Shown here piece by piece: positions 25,616-37,600 of a stretch of DNA of 64,000 nt. Below the pieces are notes generated by a model. That model was not told the origin of the DNA and did no database searches. It saw only the letters and a list, made by a program, of their open reading frames with translations. The stretch comes from Antedon bifida (Eukaryota; Echinodermata; Crinoidea; Comatulida; Antedonidae). The stretch's first letter is position 1, and the number at the start of each line of letters is the position of its first letter. Where the stretch lies: contig OY727097.1 in the NCBI GenBank assembly GCA_963402885.1, forward strand, positions 7,750,001-7,814,000, written 5' to 3'. A program made the position numbers and the translations under genes.

Positions 25616-28600
25616 CTAAAAACAGAATCAAAAAACGATTTTTTTTGTAAATCTAATCAAAGAACATGTCACGTCGTTAATATTAAATTTGAAAAGAACG
25701 ATAAATGAAAAACAACTTTTAAAGAGCTGAATAAAAGTAGGATATTTTTACCTGATCTATCAGATAAAAAGGATGCGAGCGATCAATTTTTTGATACTCG
25801 GTCATCAGATCATTGTCGAATTCTCCGTCTGTCAATTGAATAGCACTGTCAACAAGTTGCAGGACAAGACGTCTGAAGTAGGCAGTGGTGTGGCGATTAT
25901 CTTGACCATCTAGTAAATCACGACTTGACCATGACCAGGTGTTAGAGGGCACTTTATTTTTCATCCTAAAACAAAAATAATTATAAGCAACTTAGGTATC
26001 TTTATTAATCAACAGGCCATCTTCTCTAAATACATTACCCCCTTTTCTGCCTCTAATCATAAATCTATTAATGTATTTAAGAGAATGATATAAAACCTAA
26101 TTGGTGTCTCACCATGCTTTGTGTGCAGCATACATTTCACATCTGTTTTCTTCTGTGTTCTTGTCTGCTATGTCAATAATTTTGATACCTGACTGTTTCT
26201 ATAAAAACAACATAGTAAAAATAATGAATTAGTAACACTTCAAAAAAAACCTAAAAAATTAGCGAAAATAACCTGCTTGACAGTTTCGTTGAAGAAGCTG
26301 TCTGAGCAGGACAGTGAAACTGTCAAGCAGGTTAGTTTTTTCTAATTTTTGTTTTTTCTAAAAAGAATTTACAATTTATTTTTAACTTCATTAGAAAGGT
26401 ATGGCACAATGGTACAGGATATTGGACTAGCAAGTGAGAGGCATGGGTGGAGATCTGTCTGTGCCATATTGTTTGTATCCTTTTGCAAGACACTTTAATC
26501 TCATTTTCTCATCTTCTGGATGGGATGTAAAGCCATGGGTCATGTGTACATACATGCACAACGAAGGACTGTTTCAATATGTAAAGTTTATAATTGATAA
26601 TAATAATTCCTACATTTAGTCATCACCTTTTGAGACCATCATATAATCTATTCAATTCAATTTATTCCGGATTTTACAATACAAACAATAACACATACAT
26701 CACACATGCTAGACCCAGAGGACTCCATCAGCAAACTTAATCGCTATGAAATTCCTTTTACCTATATTCACACTAAAGGTAAAAAACATGAATTTTTCTA
26801 GACTACTTATAGACAAACAGACAGACTGATGTTACCAAAAGCAGACGGTAATAATACATACATTGCTGTAGTTAATGATTATCATTCTCCCCTGCGTACA
26901 TGCTACATCCACCAATGACTGGTCTTCAATTGTTAAGTGCTTTGGACTGATGGTCAGTCCGTTGGCTGGTAGTGCACTTGTTTGCACAACAAGGGCGCCA
27001 GAATCAACAGAATACACATGCAGAAAATCAAGTACCTTCACAATTAGGTATTCAGATCCAGTAATATTGTATGCTCTAGAAATCTGATAAAAATAAGTAA
27101 ATTACTCAATTAAAGACAAAATTGAATATTCAAAGATGAAATACATTTGAAATTGCATTTGTGGTTTAAACAGTGATGCGTTAGATACAAAGTATATCCT
27201 GCAACAATTTGTTTTACATTTTTAGGGAGCAGTAGACTAGATCTGTATACAGTAAATTCATGGTTTAATGTGATCAACACATTTAGCCAACCATGTGATT
27301 GGTTGGCTAAAATGTTATTCAGATGGTTTAAAACATACTGTAAACTCAATGTATTGATTGGAAACCACTATTAAAAGGACACTTTTTTGTTTTTGTGAAA
27401 TGAACAAGAGCCAATATATGTTTTAACACTATGACCAACCTCCAGGAGACATGATCATCCCTATTAAGTGGACATTTTCCTGTAAAACCATTAGTGGGAA
27501 ACATGTTTTAACACTGAATTCAACCTCTATCAGGCTACATAAAAATACAGATTCTTTGATGTACTCTTGATACCAGACCAGAGTCTGGACTACACAAAAT
27601 TAGTGACTCAAGAGTAACCGTTTTATAGAGCCATCAGCAACAATGTTAATTTACCTGGAAACTACATACACCTTTATCCATGCAACTGGTGAACTCCAGT
27701 TGAGACAGACTGTATTGTATGTTGATTCTATAAGGTCTCACCTTCATTTTTGGTACATCAATTAACACAAAGCTAATGTGAGCACCTGAAATGGATGTAT
27801 TGGAATGTTGAAAAAAATGTGTAAGTGATTCAAATATCGGATATTCACTGTTTTATCAAGATTTAAAAAGCATTAAAACCAACCCCTCTGTATTTTTCAC
27901 AGGCCGACACTCATGGTATTTGCATTGGGACATTTTCCCCCTTAAGTTAAATGGAAAGGTCCCACAACAAATTTCTTGAAAACATCTCAACACAGGAATT
28001 CTCTGGTATCACACAGTTCAAGTTGGATGGCAATTTAGCTAGTAAGAGTAAATACTGGTTTACAATAAATATACCTTTAGGTGAACATTGCTTGAATAGT
28101 AACATGAAAACAAGCAGATTTCCATCAGAAGACAGTTTACACTCCAACATAGCTGAATATCCATTCTGTAAATAATATTTAGTAAAAATATTTAAGTATT
28201 TATTTAAATAGTGCTTTTAACAATCAACCAATTGTCCCAAAGTGCTTAATTACAAAGAGATGATAAAAGATGGGTTTTAAAAACTTCGATGGAAGGTGCA
28301 TCTTAAATTGAATTAGGAAGATTGTTCCACAGTTTAGGAGCTGCAACTGCAAAAGGTTCGATCACCATCCAGGTGGAACAAAAAGTACAGATGTATTAGT
28401 AGTCGACCTAAGAGATCTTTTACAGACAGAAGATCTACGGATAATTAGGGTGGAAATATATGATGGCGATTGATCATGTGATTTATATGTATTTAACGTG
28501 GTAAATAAATGGTAAATTGTGTGTGTTTGTTTGTGTGTTTTTTTGTTTCTTTCTATATTTTTTAAAAGGATTACTCAAAAAGTTATTTCCCGATTATAAT

Positions 28601-31600
28601 AAGATTTTAAAGGATGGTTTCATAGCTGTATGGGAACACATCATTAAATTTTCATATGCCTAGGCGGATGTTTGCATCCTCCATGAGAGCCCTTCTAGTT
28701 TGTTATTCAATTGTTTACTACAGTTGACTCTTCAAATATGGATTGGACACATACAGTATGAAGGAAAGGGAAAAACTATTCAATTACCGCTTTTTCTTTA
28801 AACTTGACTTTAGTATAGGACAAAAGCAGACTATTCATGGTATCTCTAACAACAACGTGGAAGTCACATCCATCAGGTGGTACTTCTTGAGGGCGCCAAA
28901 TTTCAGTCTGTGAAATAATTAGAAGAAAAAAAGGCCAAATGCATTTGACCAGCTCATGATCACACATCTGTGAATATTATTCAACAACATTTCTTTCAAT
29001 ATTTACTTTTTTTGTCCCCCGACAAAATAATTCTTAAACAAATTTTGTTTGAATGCGCCATTTTAATGCCACATAATAGTTGTTCACTTTGACCAAAAAT
29101 TGGATTGAAAAAAAATGTATAAATATATAATTATAAATAGTCAAATTGGTTGCCAGCCAATGGGTTTTTGGTTAAATTTAAACATTTCTTTTGTCATTTT
29201 ATAAGTGAAAACATTTTTTTTCGTTTTTTTAAGTGATTAAAACTACAAAATGGCCTATTCAAAGTCAAATTGTATTAAACTTCATTTTTCATGTTTTTGA
29301 GGGACAATACATCGGACAAAACATTTGATATTAGTATTACCAGAGTTCCTTCATTATCATCTCTCTTCCTATGCCAACCAACAGTTCGTAATTTCAACCA
29401 TGTAACTTCTTTTTCCATTTGCTTTCTATCCTCTTTCAGTTTCTCTAATAATGCTTTTTTTGTTGCTCTCTTCTTACTTTTATATGCATTCTCAGTAAAC
29501 ATGACCTATCATAATAATATTACATGATATTATCAGAAATAACATATATTTTTATTTTTTTTATTTTTTTATTTATTTTTACATATTTTTTAGTACTGAA
29601 TACTTCTAATCTTTGATCTTATATGATAATAATTATCAAACATTTATATATACATTTATATGAACGACTATTTTGAGTTCTAATATATAATTGACAGCCA
29701 TACTAAAGCATCAAAATCTCACCTGTGGCTCTTGATCATCAACTGCCACAAAGGTCTTCTCATCCATTACAAGACGGTAACGATGTAACGGCTCAAACCA
29801 TCCAAAATGACTTAATTGCATTCTGCAATTGAAAATAAACTTATTTCGTAGGTAAAAATCATATATATTAATATAATAATTTACGCTTAACAATTGAAGT
29901 TATCTGATATATAAAAATAAGAAAAGAATTCAGTGGTCTAAGAAAAAAAAATGATTAAAATGAGTTTGTAGAGACTAGAATGTAGAATAAATTAATTGTG
30001 AAATCAATGCCAGCGAAGAATTATGAAGGAATTTAAGAGCAAAATCTAAAGTGATTCTTACCCTTTTAGCGAAAAAACAACTGTAACTTCCTCACAGCTT
30101 AATTTTAAGTTTCTTGTCTTAATTTTAAATATTCATATTATAATCTTTCTTACTTGTTATACTTCCAGATGTTGATATAACCCTTTGCATCAACTGACAA
30201 GAGGTTACCACAGTTACCAACACAGCCAAGGAGAACCAATGGATGTTCATGGCATCGAAATAAATCAGCTGGAATATCCTGGCTAATATAATTGGGCTGA
30301 TGTTGCAGATTAACCTGGCCAAAGACAAAAATGATTACATAATAATGGTATACAAAATTAGTTAAAATAAATTGGAAACCAGACAATAAATCTTTCAAAT
30401 ATAGATATCCTGTATGCAAATACATATCATATGTATGAAAATATATACATGTATGCAAATAAATATCACATTTTATAAATGTATATACCTGTATATAAAT
30501 CATGTATACAAATATATACTTGTATGCAAATAAATATTGTATATATGCAAATATATACAGTACCTGTATGCAAATAAATATTGTATGCAAATATACACAT
30601 GTATGCAAATAAATATTGTATGTATGCATTACAAAATCACATGTGTACAAATACTGATCACAAAATTAGCATTTTTTTGGAATTAATTCAATATAAAAAT
30701 TCAATAATTCAACAAGTTTCTGATTCTGTCCAAATTCATATATTCACCTTAGGAAAAGTGTTGACCTCTGATGACATTTCGTCAGATGCTGCAGCAATCA
30801 AAGGTTCAATATTGCATTTCAAAATGTCACCATTATCAAATCCAACAAGAAACTCATTCTGCAAAAAAACAAACATATTTTCTGTAATATTTTATTAGTA
30901 ACGTAGAACCCCTATAGAACACAAAATCTCCCCTTAATAGGGCAGTCCCCTGAATAGCTGTAGTGTTGAAATCCCTATAGAACACAAAATCTCCCCTTAA
31001 TAGGGCAGTCCCCTGAATAGCTGTAGTGTTGAAATCCCTATAGAACACAAAATCTCCCCTTAATAGGGCAGTCCCCTGAATAGCTGTAGTGTTGAAATCC
31101 CTATAGAACACAAAATCTCCCCTTAATAGGGCAGTCCCCTGAATAGCTGTAGTGTTGAAACATATAGTTCCCTTGTTTGTTTCACAAGAAAGTGTCCCTT
31201 CAATAATAATCCGTGGATAGATTTCTCAAAAGAGGGCATCTACTGTAGTAGATAAAATATTATGATTTTAAACTGAGCAGATGAAGATGGCAAAGGTTGA
31301 GTAGAAATGATTGTTACTTACTTGTGTGCCTAGTAATGTGTGACTTGGATAAAAACAAGACAGACTAGGACCAAGTGTAGCGGCATTAGTCCCACCTTCA
31401 GCAAGAGGACCTGTAAGTATTAAAAAAAGCACAAAAAAGGTTTATTAAACAGAGCATTGTCCAATAGTATTGTGGTTGCTGTTTTATCACAATGACTCTC
31501 TTTACATATTTTTATCTTAATATTGAAGACATTTTTATGAACATAAAAAGGCAGATAAATAAAAGGTTTGGTTCTAAACATCTTGTAAGCTACCATCTAA

Positions 31601-34600
31601 CGTAAGCAAAGCAGAGACTTTCCCAGACCCCAAAGATGTGTGTTTTCAAGAAGTTTTTATCACATAATTTATATTTGTTGTGTATAAAATATAAACAACT
31701 TTTACCTTGCTTGAACTTGTAATCATTGGGTGCCAGTCGAGCATAGAGGGTCATTTGATGAGGAAGGGTATTTGTACGGCCTGCAGAGACTTCAAAGTCT
31801 TTTACATCTCTTTTAGTAGCAACACCTCCAGATGTCATTGACCATATATGGAGTGAACCCTAGAAAAGAAAATGTAAATAAAGACAAGGAGTAGTACAAG
31901 AAATAATAAGGTAATCAGTTATTATAATTTTTTCATTAGTAGCAATAATTTGTAGGCCTACATACCGATTCATTAATGGATATCAATCTTGAAGCATCCC
32001 AACTCCATTTGAGACTAATAATAGGATCACTGTAGATGCTGTCATTGCCTATTAGTCTTACAAGATGTATAGGGCTTGTCCATAAATCATACACTAATAT
32101 ATCACCTATTACAAAAAGAACAAATAAAGCATACATTATTTCAACACCTATATGGATAAAAAGCAATAAATTTTGCACAACTGCACACACTGAAATCAAC
32201 TGCACACTGAAATAAACTGCACACTGAAATCAAATTCACACACTGAAAGCAACTTCACACACTGAAAGCAACTTCACACACTGAAATAAACTGCACACTG
32301 AAAGCAATTTCACATACTGAAATATAGTAAACTGCACACTGAAATAAACTGCACATTGAATTAAACTACACATAGTAAAATTAAATGCATACTGAAAAAT
32401 CAACTGTCCATACTGAAAAATCAACTGTCCATACTGAAAAATCAACTTCACACACTGGAATCAATTGCACACACTGAAATCAACTGCACACATTGAATTC
32501 AATTTCACACCATAAAAAAAGCTATGCATGGAAAACTACACAAAAAAAGCAAGAATGGTCAGGCTTACCATGGGAATAACCAAAAGCCAGCAAACGATGA
32601 TCAGGTGATAGTGATGACATCTCAACACCTTTAGATCTGCGAACAATTTTTATCTCATCCAACATAGGATACATTTTCTTCAAAAAAATTGAAACATAAT
32701 AGGCATAAACTTTACTTCATTTTCTAATTTAAATTATATCACTCTATTGTTAAATAAGTTCATTTGGATCTGATAATATAATGCGATAAAAAGTTACTTC
32801 TATATGATCTAATATAATGTCAAGTTTGTAAGATGATATCGGTACTTACATTTCCAGAGAACTTGACGTTTCGCCTACTACTTATGCCTTGCTGTTAGTA
32901 GGCGAAACGTCAAGTTCTCTGGAAATGTAAGTACCGATATCATCTTACAAACTAGACATTACATTGGATCATATAGAAGTAACTTTTTATCACATTATAT
33001 CACTCTATTTTCGGCAATCTAGTACTAGTAATGAAATCCAGCGATGTTTGTAAAAACAATTATTTAGCATATAGTTTAAAATGGCCGCAAAATGAAAGAT
33101 TTTAGTCTACCTTCCAATATGCTAGTTCTTTTGTCCTAAAGATCCTCATGGCAGCAGGGTGTTCTTCATTCCTTTTCTCTTGCAGAACATCAGCATCTTG
33201 GAAGTGGAGAACTTTGATGTCATCATCAATGTCTTCACCAGACATGCCACTGACTTTATCCGCTTCTTCTAAAGTTGATGTAAGTTTTTGTGAATGAACC
33301 CAGATGTTGTCTCTGAAAGATATAGAAATATTTCTTTTAGAATTATTAAAATTTCTTCTAAATGCCTATTTATACTCAAACCAAATAAATAAAATAACAC
33401 ATTTACAGCTTAAGTTAACCTCACACACACAGAATTTTTAAGAAATCTATCCTCAATGAAGGAAGATGTCCGAGACACATGTGCAGAGAACAAAAGCATT
33501 TTGATTATTTTTTACACTTTTTTACAAATCTGTTTTTATAACTCAAATGACAGATTAGATTTCATTTAGATGGAGTCAAATGTATTTCAAACAAATTAAT
33601 AAAAACCTTTTCTTTTGTCTTTCTTTCATCATTTGATGATATGTTCCTGTAACTAACGAGTATGCAGGGTCATTTTCCTCTCGACCTTCTTTCTTCTTGG
33701 TTGCTATGGCCTTCAAAAAATTAGAACAAAATAATGTAATAATCCTTTTACTCTGAAAGTGGCTGTACAACAGAAAGTTGTCCCATAACCACAGGGCACA
33801 ATCAATTTTTCATTTGTCGACAATAAGTTGAAAATGGGTAGCTAGGTGACAAAACTAGACTAACACTTACTTCAGCAGAATTGATCACCAATAACTGTGT
33901 CATTGCTCTGATGCACGTCTCAGTGCTTAGATATTCCTCAGCAATTTCTAGGCTTAGCTTTGCAGAAACCTAGATAAATAAGTAATACAATCTTTAATTG
34001 GTTAGAATCGGAATCAATTAAGAAAAGTCATTCAAATGGCAGAAGTTCTTTTAAAAAATCCTTATACAGTATCTATTTTAAATGATGGGTATTGGGCTTA
34101 CCTCTAGAATAATTTCTTCCATCATTAAATGGCAAATCTTCTCTTTAGTCAGTTGTTCCTTGTGTTCTTGAATTCTCTTCTCCTCAAGGTCTAAAATTCG
34201 ACTACATCACGACCAAATTAAGTTAAATTACATTTATTGATACAATGAATTAAAAGTTGAATAGATGAAAGTGGTGAAAGTTTTGATGTATTGTTCTGAT
34301 ACATCGTTCAATGCATCATTCCGATACATAGTTCTGATGTATTGTTTTGATGCATTGTTCTGATACATCGTTCAATGCATCATTCCGATACATAGTTCTG
34401 ATGTATTGTTTTGATGCATTGTTCTGATACATCGTTCAATGCATCATTCCGATACATAGTTCTGATGTATTGTTTTGATGCATTGTTCGGATACATCGTT
34501 CAATGCATCATTCCGATACATAGTTCTGATGTATTGTTTTGATGCATTGTTCTGATACATCGTTCAATGCATCATTCCGATACATAGTTCTGATGTATTG

Positions 34601-37600
34601 TTTTGATGCATTGTTTGGATACATCGTTCAATGCATCATTCCGATACATAGTTCTGATGTATTGTTTTGATGCATTGTTCTGATACATCGTTCAATGCAT
34701 CATTCCGATACATAGTTCTGATGTATTGTCTTGATGCATTGTTCTGATACATCGTTCAATGCATCATTTCGATACATAGTTCTGATGTATTGTTTTGATG
34801 CATTGTTCTGATACATCGTTCAATGCATCATTCCGATACATAGTTCTGATGTATTGTTTTGATGCATTGTTCTGATACATCGTTCAATGCATCATTCCGA
34901 TACATAGTTCTGATGTATTGTTTAGATGCATTGTTCTGATACATCGTTCAATGCATCATTCCGATACATAGTTCTGATGTATTGTTTTGATGCATTGTTC
35001 CGATACATCGTTCAATGCATCATTCCGATACATAGTTCTGATGTATTGTTTTGATGCATTTTTCTGATACATCGTTCAATGCATCATTCCAATACATAGT
35101 TCTGATGTATTGTTTTTATACATTGTTCTGATACATCGTTTAATGCATCATTCCAATACATAGTTCTGATGTATTGTTTTGATGCATTGTTCTGATACAT
35201 CGTTCAATGCATCATTCCGATACATAGTTCTGATGTATTGTTTTGATGCATTGTTCTGATACATCGTTCAATGCTTCATTCCGATACATAGTGCTGATGT
35301 ATTGTTTTGATGCATTGTTCTGATACATCGTTCAATGCATCATTCCGATACATAGTTCTGATGTATTGTTTTGATGCATTGTTCTGATACATCGTTCAAT
35401 GCATCATTCCGATACATAGTTCTGATGTATTGTTTTGATGCATTGTTCCGATACATAGTTCTGATGTATTGTTTTTATTCACCATTCTGATGGTTAAATA
35501 GTACTTAATTTACAGAGCCTCTAAGCGGTGTACATATTATTACCCCGGTCATGTTTGCATCAAACACGTATGGAAACATACTCCCATAATGTTGCAGCCT
35601 CAGCACAGTTGTGTTTATACCAGATACCCACTTGTACACATGGGTGGAAAGAGGCAAACATGAGTAAAATGTCTTGAGCGTTGGATTCGTCCAACACACT
35701 GCGCCACACGCAGTCTGATGCATTAAGCTCTGTCTACACTACCAAACTTTATGTGACAACAAAAATGTGATGTGCCCATATATGGACATAATGATGTCAT
35801 ATCACTACCATATTTAAGCATATCACTGCCATATTTAGGCACAAACTGGTGTAGACAGAGCTTTAGTTCCATGTATTATTCTGATGTATTATTCACATGT
35901 GTCAATTGTATGTATACATCGTCTTGATGCATTATTCAAATACATGAATATCTTTTAAAGGATACGTGGTATTCAGTCTATCTTGCATCCATTTTTCAGG
36001 TTCAAAGAGCATGATTCCATCGGCGACTTCAACCAAAATATCACGAACCTGAATAAAAAAAAATGACATTAAAAAATAAAGAAACTGCAAGAATTAAATG
36101 ATGTTATCTATTTGGTATTGCAGAAAGATCTAGATGGCATTTAAATGTAAGGTGAAGAGCAGAGAATGAGAAGCATGTTTATGTCAGTGAACTAGGTAAT
36201 TTAATACCGTTGAATACTGTGGCTATGAGCACTCACTTGCTAAATCCAGGGGCCCTGGAGCTTATGGGGAAAACGCCAAAGTGTTGGACAGTCACTTAGG
36301 GTTCCTATACCAGGGGCCTCAGGTCTCTATGTTACGCCACTGGTTGAATGATAAAACATCAAACTGTAATAGAATCCGATAACATGAGTCACCTCATTAA
36401 CGTTAACCCACTCGAAAGATGCACTAGGTTCTTTGAAGTGCGCATGAGCTAGATGTGTAAATTGGACCTATGGTTTTACGAGAAGACTATTTCTACCACC
36501 AGAACCATGGAGAGAGTGCGCCTCGAACCCTTGTCGATGGTAAGACTATGTAATTATGGTTACACTCTCTTAACCACTCGGCCACTCACTCACTAATACT
36601 TAAGAAACTAGAACCACCCACTACTACACCACAATTCCCTATCCTGATTCTCCTTACCATGTGGTAGGTCTGTGATTGGTGAGGTTCATATGACCAGCCT
36701 TCTAAATGTTGAGGGTTTCTACGCATCTTTTCTACTTCACGTCTAAACAGTAAAAATCAAATTCAAGATAAATGGCAGTTTGCATTTAAAATCAGACGTA
36801 GCCAAGAACAACTTTGATGAAGCTAATGCCAACATTGATGGCTGTATTATGGTGCTTGTAAGGGCCTCCTTATTTAGTGGTAGTAAGCAGTTTTTTTAAA
36901 CACAGATGAAAGCTAATGTTAATATCCATGGCAATATGGTATTTGTTTTATCATGTAACCATGTTAAATATGATACCACATACTTCAGGTGGTCAACTGG
37001 ACCTCAGAAAGTTGTCTCTTGGAGAAATCATTAATTTGAGTCTATTTGTAATTGTACAGGCCTATCAATGTTGTTTTGTTTGTTTTTTATTACAGCACAA
37101 AAACCACCTTTTGGACACTATTCTGGGGACACCGCTATTAAGGGACACTTTGTAAGCTTGTATAACTTTCTTCTGCAATTGATTATGTAAAATATAATAC
37201 CGTCTCAGTTCAATGTCACGTTGTAATTTTGGAATCTTTGCTTCCGTTCTGATAGCATACGCCTCCATTTCACTTGTTTCCATTGCAAGTGGTTCTTCAG
37301 CTAGCTTATACTGACCATTAGACTTCTCAATGGGATCTTAAACAAAGACAATCTTTTATTTATAATATCTACAAAAGATGGAGGAATGATAGGAGAAAAG
37401 AAGTGAAGCTAGGCTTTTGAAACTGAAACCAACTCAACTAGTTGCACGTAAGTGCACTCAAGTCGACTTCTAAGCAACTGATGAGAACAGATAAGATCTA
37501 GTGTTCGAGAGTGTTGAAATCGACATATGTAACTGATTGTAACTAAAGTAGTAGTTACAATTGAAAGTTATTTAAGGAACCAGTGTGCACGAACATTTGT

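Noticed and set aside
26875-27349. Plus-strand and distal minus-strand frames around exon 22
   Set aside because: Shadows or intronic sequence; only 26862-27083 on the minus strand has splice sites and phase agreement.
29275-29340. C-terminal extension of exon 18 as coding
   Set aside because: The donor ctg|gtaata at 29341 fits the phase of the next exon; the sequence beyond is intron leading into a relic MITE.
34284-35475. Regular repeat array that could be mistaken for CRISPR
   Set aside because: Units are contiguous with no unique spacers, 64 bp long, intronic in an animal gene, and no cas genes are present.
37084-37156. Short GGGACAC-containing stretch as a separate MITE
   Set aside because: Only one end-like word (CTATTAAGGGACAC) is present and it runs close to exon 4; boundaries could not be supported.
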